Shown: positions 26,011-36,200 of the stretch, piece by piece
Layout: each line of letters begins with the position of its first letter
Position numbering within the stretch: position 1 is the first letter of the stretch
NCBI RefSeq assembly: GCF_910592395.1
Contig: NC_088324.1
Location: 1,800,001-1,860,000, forward strand
Length of the DNA: 60,000 bases
Direction of reading: 5' to 3'
DNA from: Lineus longissimus
Taxonomy: Eukaryota > Nemertea > Pilidiophora > Heteronemertea > Lineidae
The notes under the pieces: generated by a model
Databases searched by the model: none
Told to the model about the DNA's origin: nothing
What the model saw: only the letters and a program-made list of their open reading frames with translations
Made by a program: the position numbers and the translations under genes

Positions 26011-26139
26011 GATGCAGACAAATAATCAAAGCTATGTTCCTTATAAAACGTTATGTTTTATTTTTTTCTGTAATCCTAAACCTGCAGTAAACCTACTGTA
26101 AACAAATTGAAATTGGTAAGAACTATTTTCTTGAACATG

Positions 26140-26480
26140 AGGCCTAGAAATAAATCAATAGATGAATGGTAGTAAGCCCTACTGCAGTACACCTGTCGAT
26201 TGAAATAAATCGGATGGCGGTAAGCCCCATAGGACACATCATGTACACATATAGTTAAAAGGGGCTAAAAATAAATCAATAAGGTGTCGGTAAGCCCCAT
26301 AGAACACATGTAAATGAATTGGTACATGTATATGTTTTAGATTAATCAAAATTAGGGCTAGAAATACAACGTTAGCCCACAGCAGTCTCGTACTTGCTGA
26401 TACTAGTTACATATAGTTCAAAAAAGATAACAAGTAAGGTACGTCATGTAGTTAAAAATAGCATCGCAAAACGAGCATAA
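26140..26480. repeat. Partly tandem repeat containing GGTAAGCCCCATAG(A/G)ACACAT
   Basis: Three imperfect units at about 26150, 26210 and 26265. The last continues through TAGGGCTAGAAATACAACGT and GATAACAAGTA. The same sequence returns at 27309-27475 after the inserted MITE. Confidence 0.55.
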
Positions 26481-27308
26481 CCCCCTCAGCCCACACCCGC
26501 TGAAGGTGACATGATAGTAAAGTGGGCTGAGTGGACTACGGGCGTCACTCTTAAGATATAGGTGAAAGTAGTTGGTGAGAAAAAGGAACCTTTTTGGCTG
26601 ATGAGCAAAAGTGCCAAGGTACACAATGCCACCATAAGACCGTAATATAACTCAATGATGAACATTCGAGCATCAATAGACATGCTCCAAAAACCAATAA
26701 CTTACGCTATTTGACCCCCTGTGACCTTTAAGTAGGTCAAATAGAAAACCATGGGCAGGGTCAACAGTACAAAATTCATGATTTAAGCTAGCAGCATTCA
26801 TGAGAAATAGCCAAAATTAGTTTCTCACACGAAGTGCCTCCTGGTCTGGGCAAAGTGTAGTTCAAATATTATCAAAAGTGCCGAAAGGCACAAACGCTCA
26901 ATGGCACTATAAGACTTCAAACAATCCACGGATGAAAAGCCTGGCCTAAATAGCTATGGAGATAAACTCCGGAAACCGATTACGGTCATTTTATGCTATT
27001 TGACCCCTTTTACCTTGAAATGTCTGTCACATCAAAAACCCGGGTAATATCTGATGTAGTCTCATGAGCAGTGTCCACAGTACCAAAAGTAGTTTTTCAC
27101 ATGAAACGCCCCCTGGGGCGGAACGTAGTTCGAAAATCGTCAAAACTGCCAAAGGGCACAGTGGCAGCATAATACCTTCAAATCTCAAAGAGATGAAATG
27201 CCTAGCATTTATGGTTACGGAGATAGGCTCCGGAAATGAGTTCAACGGACAGACGGACAGACGACGCAGGCCTCGACAATACCCCTCTTGTATATATGGG
27301 CTGAGGGG
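26481..27308. mobile_element. Harbinger-type MITE with CCCCTCAGCCCA ends
   Basis: Terminal CCCCTCAGCCCA at the left is perfectly complementary to TGGGCTGAGGGG at the right. TAA is duplicated at 26478-26480 and 27309-27311. Internally there are two related blocks (CAAAAGTGCC..GGCACAA and CAAAACTGCC..GGGCACAG). No coding capacity. Confidence 0.65.
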
Positions 27309-27640
27309 TAAAAAGGGCTAAAACTTAATCAATAAGGTGGTGGCAAGCCCAACAGAACACATGTATTGGTACATGTATAATAAAATGAATCAAAATTAGG
27401 GCTAGAAATACAATGTCAGCCCACAGCAGTCTTATACTTGCTGATATACATGTAGTTAAAAAGATAACAAGTATGGAAATACCAATGATGCCACGAGTAA
27501 GAAATAACCGAACAGACGATCGAAAACAATCATATCAGCCATTCTACAATACATGCCACAAAGACTCTCAATCAGTCAATTTTACGTTTTTACACCGAAA
27601 TTAACAGAATTGATATATTCATTAAATGATGAATATGATT
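27309..27640. repeat. Second copy of the GTAAGCCCC-type repeat and flank
   Basis: Direct repeat of 26265-26440 up to about 27475, then unassigned sequence. Confidence 0.5.
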
Positions 27641-27807
27641 CAACAAAACATTTCCAACCATTTTCCACAAGTGAATAAAGGTATGAGAAATATGTGGCTG
27701 TTGATTATTAACCAGGCCATACACGTATGTACAGTCATGATCAATAAGGAATACCAGGGTTTCCACCAGAGGCTAAAATGGGTCAAGTTACGTCACAAAC
27801 ATATATG

Positions 27808-28080
27808 TCACCAACAGCACCAATTATCTGGATTTGAAACAGAGTTTGGTTTTCTGTTCACAATACTAGAGGCCAAGTAGTAATAAGTCGAAAAGTGTTT
27901 CTGGTATTGAATTAATGACGGACCGATAAATAGGGGATGTTTTCCTGTTTTATGGTTGATGATCCACAAGTGTTCATACGTTGTGGGTGTCAAGTAGAAG
28001 TATCCCAAATTAAATGATGGGTCGACCGACAGAACCGTATTTTTCGGTATTGGTGCTTCAGAACAAAACCTTTCCAGATC
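27808..28080 (-). pseudogene. Possible MULE-type transposase fragment
   Basis: The minus frame from 28080 reads NTVLSVDPSFNLGYFYLTPT and then LFIGPSLIQYQKHFSTYYYL. This resembles the first catalytic Asp region of MULE-like transposase proteins common in invertebrate genomes. Neighbouring frames carry stops. A second minus frame at 28533-28282 may belong to the same gene but is not recognised. Confidence 0.4.
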
Positions 28081-29510
28081 ACAAAACTACTTCCTCGGTG
28101 CCAACCGCCATCATTGGTTCGGGTACCCCATTCACCCTGTGAACAAACTTTTGTGGTTTATTTTCCATTGTCTTACACTGTTCCATCATTGAACCAAGTT
28201 CATCTCGACAACAGGATTCTGCTCTTGATAATGATGCACTCCCCTTGACCTTGCACGAGAGTTAGCATTTGTTTCTGATTCCTAGGAACAGTCATTGAAC
28301 CTGTTGCTGACAGGAGACCACCCATTGAATCTTGAATTTTGCGTTGCCTCTCCTGGTTTGTTGTTTGTAACACATTCAGCGATCTTAGTGCGCAAACTGT
28401 TGATTGACTGTTTGAACGACACTACATGCTTAGCGTTGCCATGGGGGGGGGCAATATCGAAGAAATGTCTGAATGACCGTTCCCCAGTCTGTATACAATC
28501 CGATGGAAACCAGAGTGAAATACATCTTGTCATCAGTGGATATACTTCTCAACCGTACTGTCATCAACCCCCCTTGCAACTGGACATGATAATGAGGTAG
28601 TTGATATCAATTGTGATGTATGTTGTTCTCTCATTATGAGACTGATTCACACCATTTCCATCTGAAAGCAAATCCCGGTGATCGACCAGTTTGTCCATGT
28701 TGACCAAAAATTAGAGGTTCCTTTCAACCCGATTGGGAACGTGTTCACAAACAACGGAGGGATCAACGTCTTTGAGCAGGATCTCAATTGTTTCTTTAGC
28801 ACGTCTTTGGGTTCGAGTTCAGAGTTGCAAGACGTTTACGGTGACAAACTTTATAAGCCCTTTACCGCTACAATACCATTCATCTACAGACCTGAACTTT
28901 AAGCCTCACAGAACAGAGTGCCCAACATATGTCCATCGGCAAATTTAACTCCATCCATCAAGCCACTGTTTACTTGAAGATTGCTGAGAACTGTTTTAAT
29001 TTCTTGCCATGAGACCACTTGCATCTGAAAGACAGCATCATTATGTGGCAAAATTCGTATCTTTACTGAGCTGTTTGGCTGGGAAGATATTGAGTGGGAG
29101 GCTTATTTCTGTTGATTGGCATTTTTTAACCCTGACCCTCTGGGATATAACCAATGATATATCAGAGACCAGTTGTGATATGAAAATAACTATTTGCATA
29201 CCATTACTTAGGATATCAACGGAGAGGCCTAGAGGAAAATCAGCCCTCAGTGCGTTTAAGCCTCCCAGAAAACGCCTAAACCCCCAGAGCAGCCAGACCA
29301 TTCACACTAGGATGATTAATCTCCTGAATGGAGCGGATAACATTTTTTAGTAAAAATATCATAAACAATTAGTGACCTTTTCTTCTAATATCAGTATGCT
29401 TGAAGCTGATTGTGGGTAACTGTATGGCTACAGGGGACACTTTTAGTGGCACATATCATTTGACTGCTCTCGATCAGACAGGTAGTACAGTGCAGTACCA
29501 ATACACTATC
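28081..29510. other. No gene assigned
   Basis: Several open frames of 70-113 codons on both strands (for example 28295-28600, 28678-28902, 29009-29350, all plus) match nothing I recognise and have no supporting splice context. They could be decayed transposon sequence. Confidence 0.35.
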
Positions 29511-29532
29511 AATCAATAGAATCAGAACGAGG

Positions 29533-29913
29533 TTGAGTTTCAGCAGTTTCAGGATAGTATGTGACCTAGATTGCAGACCGTTCTTTCTGCTCGTTAAGTT
29601 TTTTATGGTAACCACGTTTATCTTCTACATAATTTGGTCAATACCAGTTGAATACTACATCAGGCATGCATTGTTCATGAGCCACTACACAAATATTTTG
29701 GAAGAGAACCATCAGACGAACAGTTCTTTTTTTCTCCTAATAATATGTATTCTTCTTCCTTGTTATGGATACATATTGGCTAATTCTGTACATTCGGAAC
29801 ACTTGATTTACATGTCAACCTACGCACTGTCAGTCTGGATGATTGCAATTATTAGTCCCAAGCATATGATATCATTTGTTTGCAATAATTACGGATATTC
29901 GAATTCCATGTAG
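29533..29913 (+). pseudogene. Multi-pass membrane fragment, possibly the last helices of a class C GPCR
   Basis: The open frame, entered from upstream and with no good ATG at 29533, encodes hydrophobic helices: FFMVTTFIFYIIWSIPVEYY, FFLLIICILLPCYGYIL and YALSVWMIAIISPKHMISF. The IIWSIP and SPKHMI positions recall helices 6-7 of class C receptors (PKxYxxxF). Its 3' third is repeated at 545-690, where stops interrupt it. It may be the terminal exon of a neighbouring gene carried along with the duplication. The family call is tentative. Confidence 0.3.
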
Positions 29914-29955
29914 TCCTCTACAAAACATGTTCGTAATTAATCATCGTTAGTTGCC

Positions 29956-29966
29956 TTATATATAAT
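29956..29966 (+). promoter_or_regulatory. TATA-box candidate of receptor B
   Basis: TTATATATAAT, conserved with 728-738 upstream of receptor A, about 205 bases before the start codon. The flanking sequence is also duplicated, so conservation alone is weak evidence. Confidence 0.3.
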
Positions 29967-30170
29967 TAATTGGAACCAAAGGTCTTGATGCATGTACGAG
30001 GCCAAAGTACCATAGCCGATTTGACTTTTTAACGGTGGAGTTGTGCACATTTCTGCAGTTTGGTCAAGAACATGATTGTTTTGATTTGTTTCCGTGCCCA
30101 TTCTTAAGGAACACCATCTGAAGTGTGATAATATGAGGTCAACTGGGCCTGTCACCAAGGTCCTTTAACA

Positions 30171-30246
30171 ATGTTTCACATGTATAGCGGCCAATTTCCC
30201 TTCCCCCTACTCGGCCTGGGACTCCTCTCGGTGGTACTCCTTCACG
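30171..30246 (+). CDS. Receptor B exon 1: signal peptide
   Basis: ATG in AACAATGT, 25 codons with the core PLLGLGLLSVVLL, ending CACG|GTAAGT in phase 1. Same length and position as exon 1 of receptor A. Confidence 0.75.
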
Positions 30247-33200
30247 GTAAGTCATGCGGCCGACTTCCTTTCCTCCTACTAGGCCTGTGTCTCCTTCTGG
30301 TGCAACTCTTACAAGGTAAGTCATGCGGCCGACTTCCTTTCCTCCTACTAGGCCTGTGTCTCCTTCTGGTGCAACTCTTACAAGGTAAGTCATGCGACCG
30401 ACTTCCTTTCCTCCTACTAGGCCTGTGTCTCCTTCTGGTGCAACTCTTACAAGGTAAGTCATGCGGCCGACTTCCTTTCCTCCTACCCAGCCTGGGACTA
30501 CTTCTTGTGAAACACTTACCTGGTAAGTCATGCAGTCAATCGCCCCTTTCTCATACTAGTCCTGGGACTCCTCCTGGTGCAATACTTACCTGGTAAGTCA
30601 TGCAGTCAATCGCCTCTTCCTCATACTAGTCCTGGGACTCCTCCTGGTGCAATACTTACCTGGTAAGTCATGCAGTCAACCTCTCTTTCTTAAAGCCTTG
30701 AGACTTTCCCTGCTATATAAATTTGGATAACCAAATCAAATTTCCAGGGGGATTTGCAGCTTCCCTGAAGGAAACAGCCAACATTGTAAACATTGCATCT
30801 GCAGTACATGAAATGAAGTATTGCAACTTAGGGTTCGCCTATTAGTAATACGAAACACACTTCTATTATAACTAGAATCGCCTAGTGGTCAGTGCCAAAG
30901 CAGTGAAGTATGGCAAGCAACAGGAATTTTGAGTACGAAAAGGAACGTTTAGCTTCTTGCCTCGCTTATCTCCCGTAAAGTTGAATTATGAAACCTCAAA
31001 TTTTGTCTTGGGCTACTTCAAAGTCAGCATATGGATATTAATGTGTTAATAGAGTATCGTACCTTGTGGATGTTGATTTGATCAAATTTTCTTTTCAGGT
31101 GCTCTTGGAATAACGGTGAAAAATAGCCTTAGTAATTCACATCCACGCCTCGGCGAAACGATAACGCTGAATTGTACCATTGCGGATGGAATCACCAAAA
31201 ATATTACATGGTACAAGGACAAATTTCACAAAACAAGTGTGTATTTGACACATAATTGTGAAGTTGTCGCAGAAAGGTATAAATCGAGATTAAAACTCGT
31301 TCAGTGTGGAATAAATATTGAGCGTTTTCAATTGAGTAACGTTCAAATTTCGGACCGCGGGGATTGGCAGTGTGAGGCTGATGGAGTAAGAGCCACAACT
31401 AATCTGAAATTATATGTTTTAGGTAAGTTTGTCGGTATCCCTGGACTTCAGGACTATCGAACACCGCCTGTATCTCGGCAGGCATACCAGGGGAAAAAGT
31501 ATCATATACTTTTTTAAGCATCTGGTTATTGCGTCATATGTCTAAGTGAATACTGATTAAATCAAAAGAGACACGCGGCAGTCATTTCTTTACCATTGTG
31601 TTTTCTCTTCATACATATAATTGTGGTCTGTGGCGATTTGCCGTTGAAAAGTGTGAAAAGAATATTTATTTATGAGGGGAGATGAAACAAAATTATTGAT
31701 GACTATACTTGGTATACTTGACTATAACCACATACATGGCCCGAATGAATGTGTAATTAACAAAATGTTTCAGGGACTTTGTTTTCGTGGTAACAATTAT
31801 TGCTGGTAATTATACCGACCGTTTATCATTTTGACAGCGGTGATATCATCACAAATAATGTGCATTCTTTGGTTGGCTACATGTACGTCATTTAGGGTTG
31901 TGATTGGAGTTCTGGAAGGAATATCAAAAGTGGTTAATTTTTGTCAATATAAAATCTGCAGGAGGCATGCTGAATATAGGGTCTTGTCGTACTCCTGATT
32001 CCAAATTTAATTTGTTATCCGATGGAATTCACTGATTAGTGCAAAATATCAATGTGCTCAAGACGAAAATGCTGTTCATTTTCTTTGGTGTTTGGAGTGA
32101 TATTTAAGCTACGAGATGACCTGAATGTCAATACAAACTCTGCGTTCGCCTGTTTAGAGCACTAGTTAGTAAATGACTTCAAGTATGGGCGGTTATTACC
32201 GCAAATAAAGACAAACCAAAGCAAAGACACTTGTGAAGCATATCAAGGACACGTAGATTGATACTCCTATGTGTGCAACATCAAAGACGATCTAACGATG
32301 CGAAGTCAACAGACGGCGCCACCGTCTTTGGAAAAGTAAAACGACATCGACAACTTCAGGTTTTTGTTGATATAAGCGACTAGCGGGAAAATGCACATGT
32401 GTTGTTATGTCACTATTGCATCTATTCGTAGTAGACTGTCGTATTTTGAGATCCCCTTTCTTTTCAAAATCATCAGTCATTCTGGTATATCATAACCATG
32501 GATAGAGATAACTTAGAAAACTGTGTCAACCTCCTTCAACTTTTTACTTTTCCCAAGACGGTGGCGCCGTCTGTTGACTTCGCATCGTTATCTTCGACGT
32601 GGTGTATGGTCCAGAGAGGTATTGCGGTCATGTGTTATCTGTGCTGTGTATGGCTCATGAAAACAACTGTCCATCCCAGAGAGGTTGCGGTCTAGTTTTA
32701 TCTATGCTGTATCAAACAAAAACAAAACATGCATTCCAGATGTCTTTGATGTGGCACACATAGGAGTATCAATCTACGTGTCCTTGATATGCTACACAAG
32801 TGTCTTTGCTTTGGTTTGTCTTTGTTTGCGGTAATAACCGCCCATATTCAAGGGTACACGATGGGAAAGAAAAAGTCATCATATCTGAAAATAATAAGAT
32901 ATCTCATTTATAGCTTCGTGCCTAAAAGCAGAACGAGCATCTTGCTTAAAGGGGACATGTAGTCAAGCGAGTGCATTTCAGACAAGCCTAAGATAAAAAA
33001 CAACTCATGGCTTTATCTTGTGACAAACCTTGCTTAACCGTTGAATATGGATTTATTTTGACAAAAGGTCGGGATGCATGCACTAGGGTCCCATTTGAGC
33101 GACACCCCTAGGGCCCTCTAATTTTTAAACGTCCCGTTTAAGTGCAGGAAGTTCTTTGACCCCAAATCCCATTTAATATACGCTTGATGACTCCATCTAT

Positions 33201-36200
33201 TTGCAGTTCCACACAACGTTCAAGTAAAAGTCAGCAAGAAGACTGTTAGTGAAAATGAATTTGTGCGTTTTGAGTGCATCATCAGTGGGGGCAACCCAGA
33301 GCTCGTTACGTGGTACCAGTGGCTGTGGATGAAAAATGGCTCAATCGCGAAACAAGTCATCCAGGACTCCAACACTACCACGAATAATGGAACGTTTGTG
33401 GAGTTCCCGCGTATCCCGTACGATAAGAGTGGGACATACTCTTGTATGGCTTGGAATGATGGTGGAATGGGACAGGCGTCGGCAGTCCTTAATGTACAAT
33501 GTAAGTTTGTTTTGGTTTTCTTCATAAGGTCTGACAAGGGCCGGATTTCACTTAATTTAAAATAGTGAATATTGGTTTGTGTCGAAACCGAGGTGATTTA
33601 TATATACTGTCTTCTCCCACTTAACCGAGCGCGGCTGAATCGTAAAATGACTAAGTTCAAATGAATAGGCAGATTTTACTGGTGGCAGGCGAACATTAGA
33701 AAGAACAGCCACAGCTGATAATTGATTCCCTTTTCGTGGGCAATGCGAATGCCTTCCACGTCAGTGGATAAAAGACATGAACATTGACATGGGGTAGTCC
33801 TGTACTGAATGAATGAATACAATACAACCAGCGTCCTCATTGTATGCCTATAGTGTTGGTTGACCAGAAATTTCTAATCTAGGGTCTATGATAAAGCCAG
33901 CTTCATGGGTCTGCAGAATGTCCCAATAAAGAAGTCTTGCTGTCAACGAATAAATTAAAGAAGATCACAGATTTACTTATCAATTTAGCAATCAATTTAT
34001 TTATCCAAACGGGGTTTACACGTCATCATCAATAACATCATCATCCTCTTCTCCTTCCGAAAACTCAATCCCCTCAACAAATTGCTCAAGTTCATCATTT
34101 ACCATTTCTACCCCCTCCTCAACTTCGTCATCGTCCTCAGGAACTAGGCTACTGGCTCTCCAACCGTTCATAATTGTCTGTTGTGTGACCCTTTCCCGGC
34201 TGATCATCCTGACCACTTTCCGCCTGGTGATCCGCTCACAATGTCCTTGATCATCGGTGTGGCCGATTCTCCACACTTTCCAAATGGTCCTCAGCTGACA
34301 CTTGAAGCTCCTGTTTACGGTCAAGTCCAAGGGCTGCAGCAGTGAAGTACATCGTCCTGTGTCTGTCCCATTATCTGCGGTGATTGCATCACGAAACTGT
34401 TGATTTCGATGCGCCGGATACCTGTCTAAAAGTAACAGGAACGTGGCCCCTGCTACAAATGGCACAATCAGGGCCTGCAACCACTCGATTAGCGATTGGT
34501 GTCGGGCCCAAGCCCGTGGACTACAGTTACCTGGAAAAGCAAACAACAAGTATGAACATTTACATTACTTTTGTGAACAGTCAGACACGCACAATGTTTT
34601 GTTTCCACCCATGACAAACCTACAACAATTTTAGTCATAGAAGTTCTGATCTCCTTAAAAAAACACTACCATTAACTAGAATGTCTAACCGTTAATGACA
34701 GCACTGATGACGTCAGGTACATATCCTGTACTATAACCACGGACTTGTATTTTATGCCAATACTCACTCGCACATTGTCTGGAGCATCCGCCTGAAGCTG
34801 CCGAATGACGTCACCATCTGGTGCCAAGCCTCTGAAGTTGAGCTCGGCTCGTCCTTTTCGTCCGTCTGTCGTAACTACTAGAGTCACCGTGCATCCAAGT
34901 TTCGGATTGCCTTGGGGTGATCCAATGCCAACATTCTGAGACCCAGTCGCTTCCATTGTTGATCTTGGCACCCTATCAAACAACACGAACGTCTCATTCA
35001 TGTTCATGATGACATCACAATCAACGTCTCTGATGAGGTCGGCAAACTCTCCCCGGTAGTCGGCAACCAAAGCCTGGGCGTTGTCAGGTAATCCCCTTGA
35101 ATCTTTGGACTTCCTTCGAAAGCTGATTTGTTTCCAGAAATGGAATTTGCATATTATTAAAATTCACCGAATACAATCCATTCCGTACGTTCAGGCCGAT
35201 CCATGCAACAGAGGAATAAAGCTCACTTTTCCATAAAGTTGCTAAGCCAATGTGCAGATGCATGGAAAAGGTATCGTAGGGGTCTCTGTTCTTGTCCTTC
35301 GGCCTTCGTTTCGTTCTGAAGCTCTGCCCACCATTGCTGAAATTCTCTTCCAGCTTGCCCTTTGATATCCTCACGTGAAACAGGGATACCAAGTCTTCGG
35401 CACTCAAGGAACCAGGTGTTCAAATTGTTTTCCATTTCGGGCCAGTATGCTGAAATAAAAAAGCTAACACTTTGAACATCTTAGGAAATATTGATTGGCG
35501 ATGACCACGAAATGTTAGTCCTAGGAATAGAGTTTCCAGGAACAATAATACTGATATTGTTAAATGCATGGTCAGGGTCAGTCACGTTGATGTATCATGC
35601 GACTTATTCGTCCGTCCATGACACAGAAGCGGACTTATTCCAGTCGGTATAGGCCAACAAAGAAGGAAATTCATTTAGCGAGGAATAGAATGCTTGAAGA
35701 AACACTACCTTGTGCATCAGTGCCGCGTTGCCGTTGTCTCCTCCGTCTTCTATGGTCTGGAGTTGATCTATCTCTGAGGGCAATCAAGTCATCCTGTGCG
35801 CTTATCCAACGTCTAAATGTATGCGGCGCTATGCGGTGGTGTCTAGCAAAGGATGTCGCAGTTTCAGCAGGACGTAATCCTATAGCATGCTCCAATTGGT
35901 ATGTCTCGATAAGGTCAATCTTCTGATTGAGACTGTAGCTTTTCTGGTGCCTACGTGCACCCGGTACAGCTTGGTTAGCATCATCTATATCATCATCATC
36001 AGTAGTGGTATCAGGGTTAGGGCTGTCAACATTATCTTCATGTTACATTCCATACGTTAAGATCATTAGGGTGACTGCTAGGCCTACCCACAATATCCAT
36101 CGGATTGCGTGCATCTTAAGCCCGTAGCACACTAGCCGCAAACTTCGGCGTTCACAAGCGTTTTTTGCCGCAAGAGTCCTGAACGTCTAAAAAATCCCTA

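Noticed and set aside
30171-30596. 141-codon leucine-rich open frame read as a multi-pass membrane protein
   Set aside because: It is a tandem copy of the signal-peptide exon with consensus splice donors in every unit; the gene model leaves it at the first donor.
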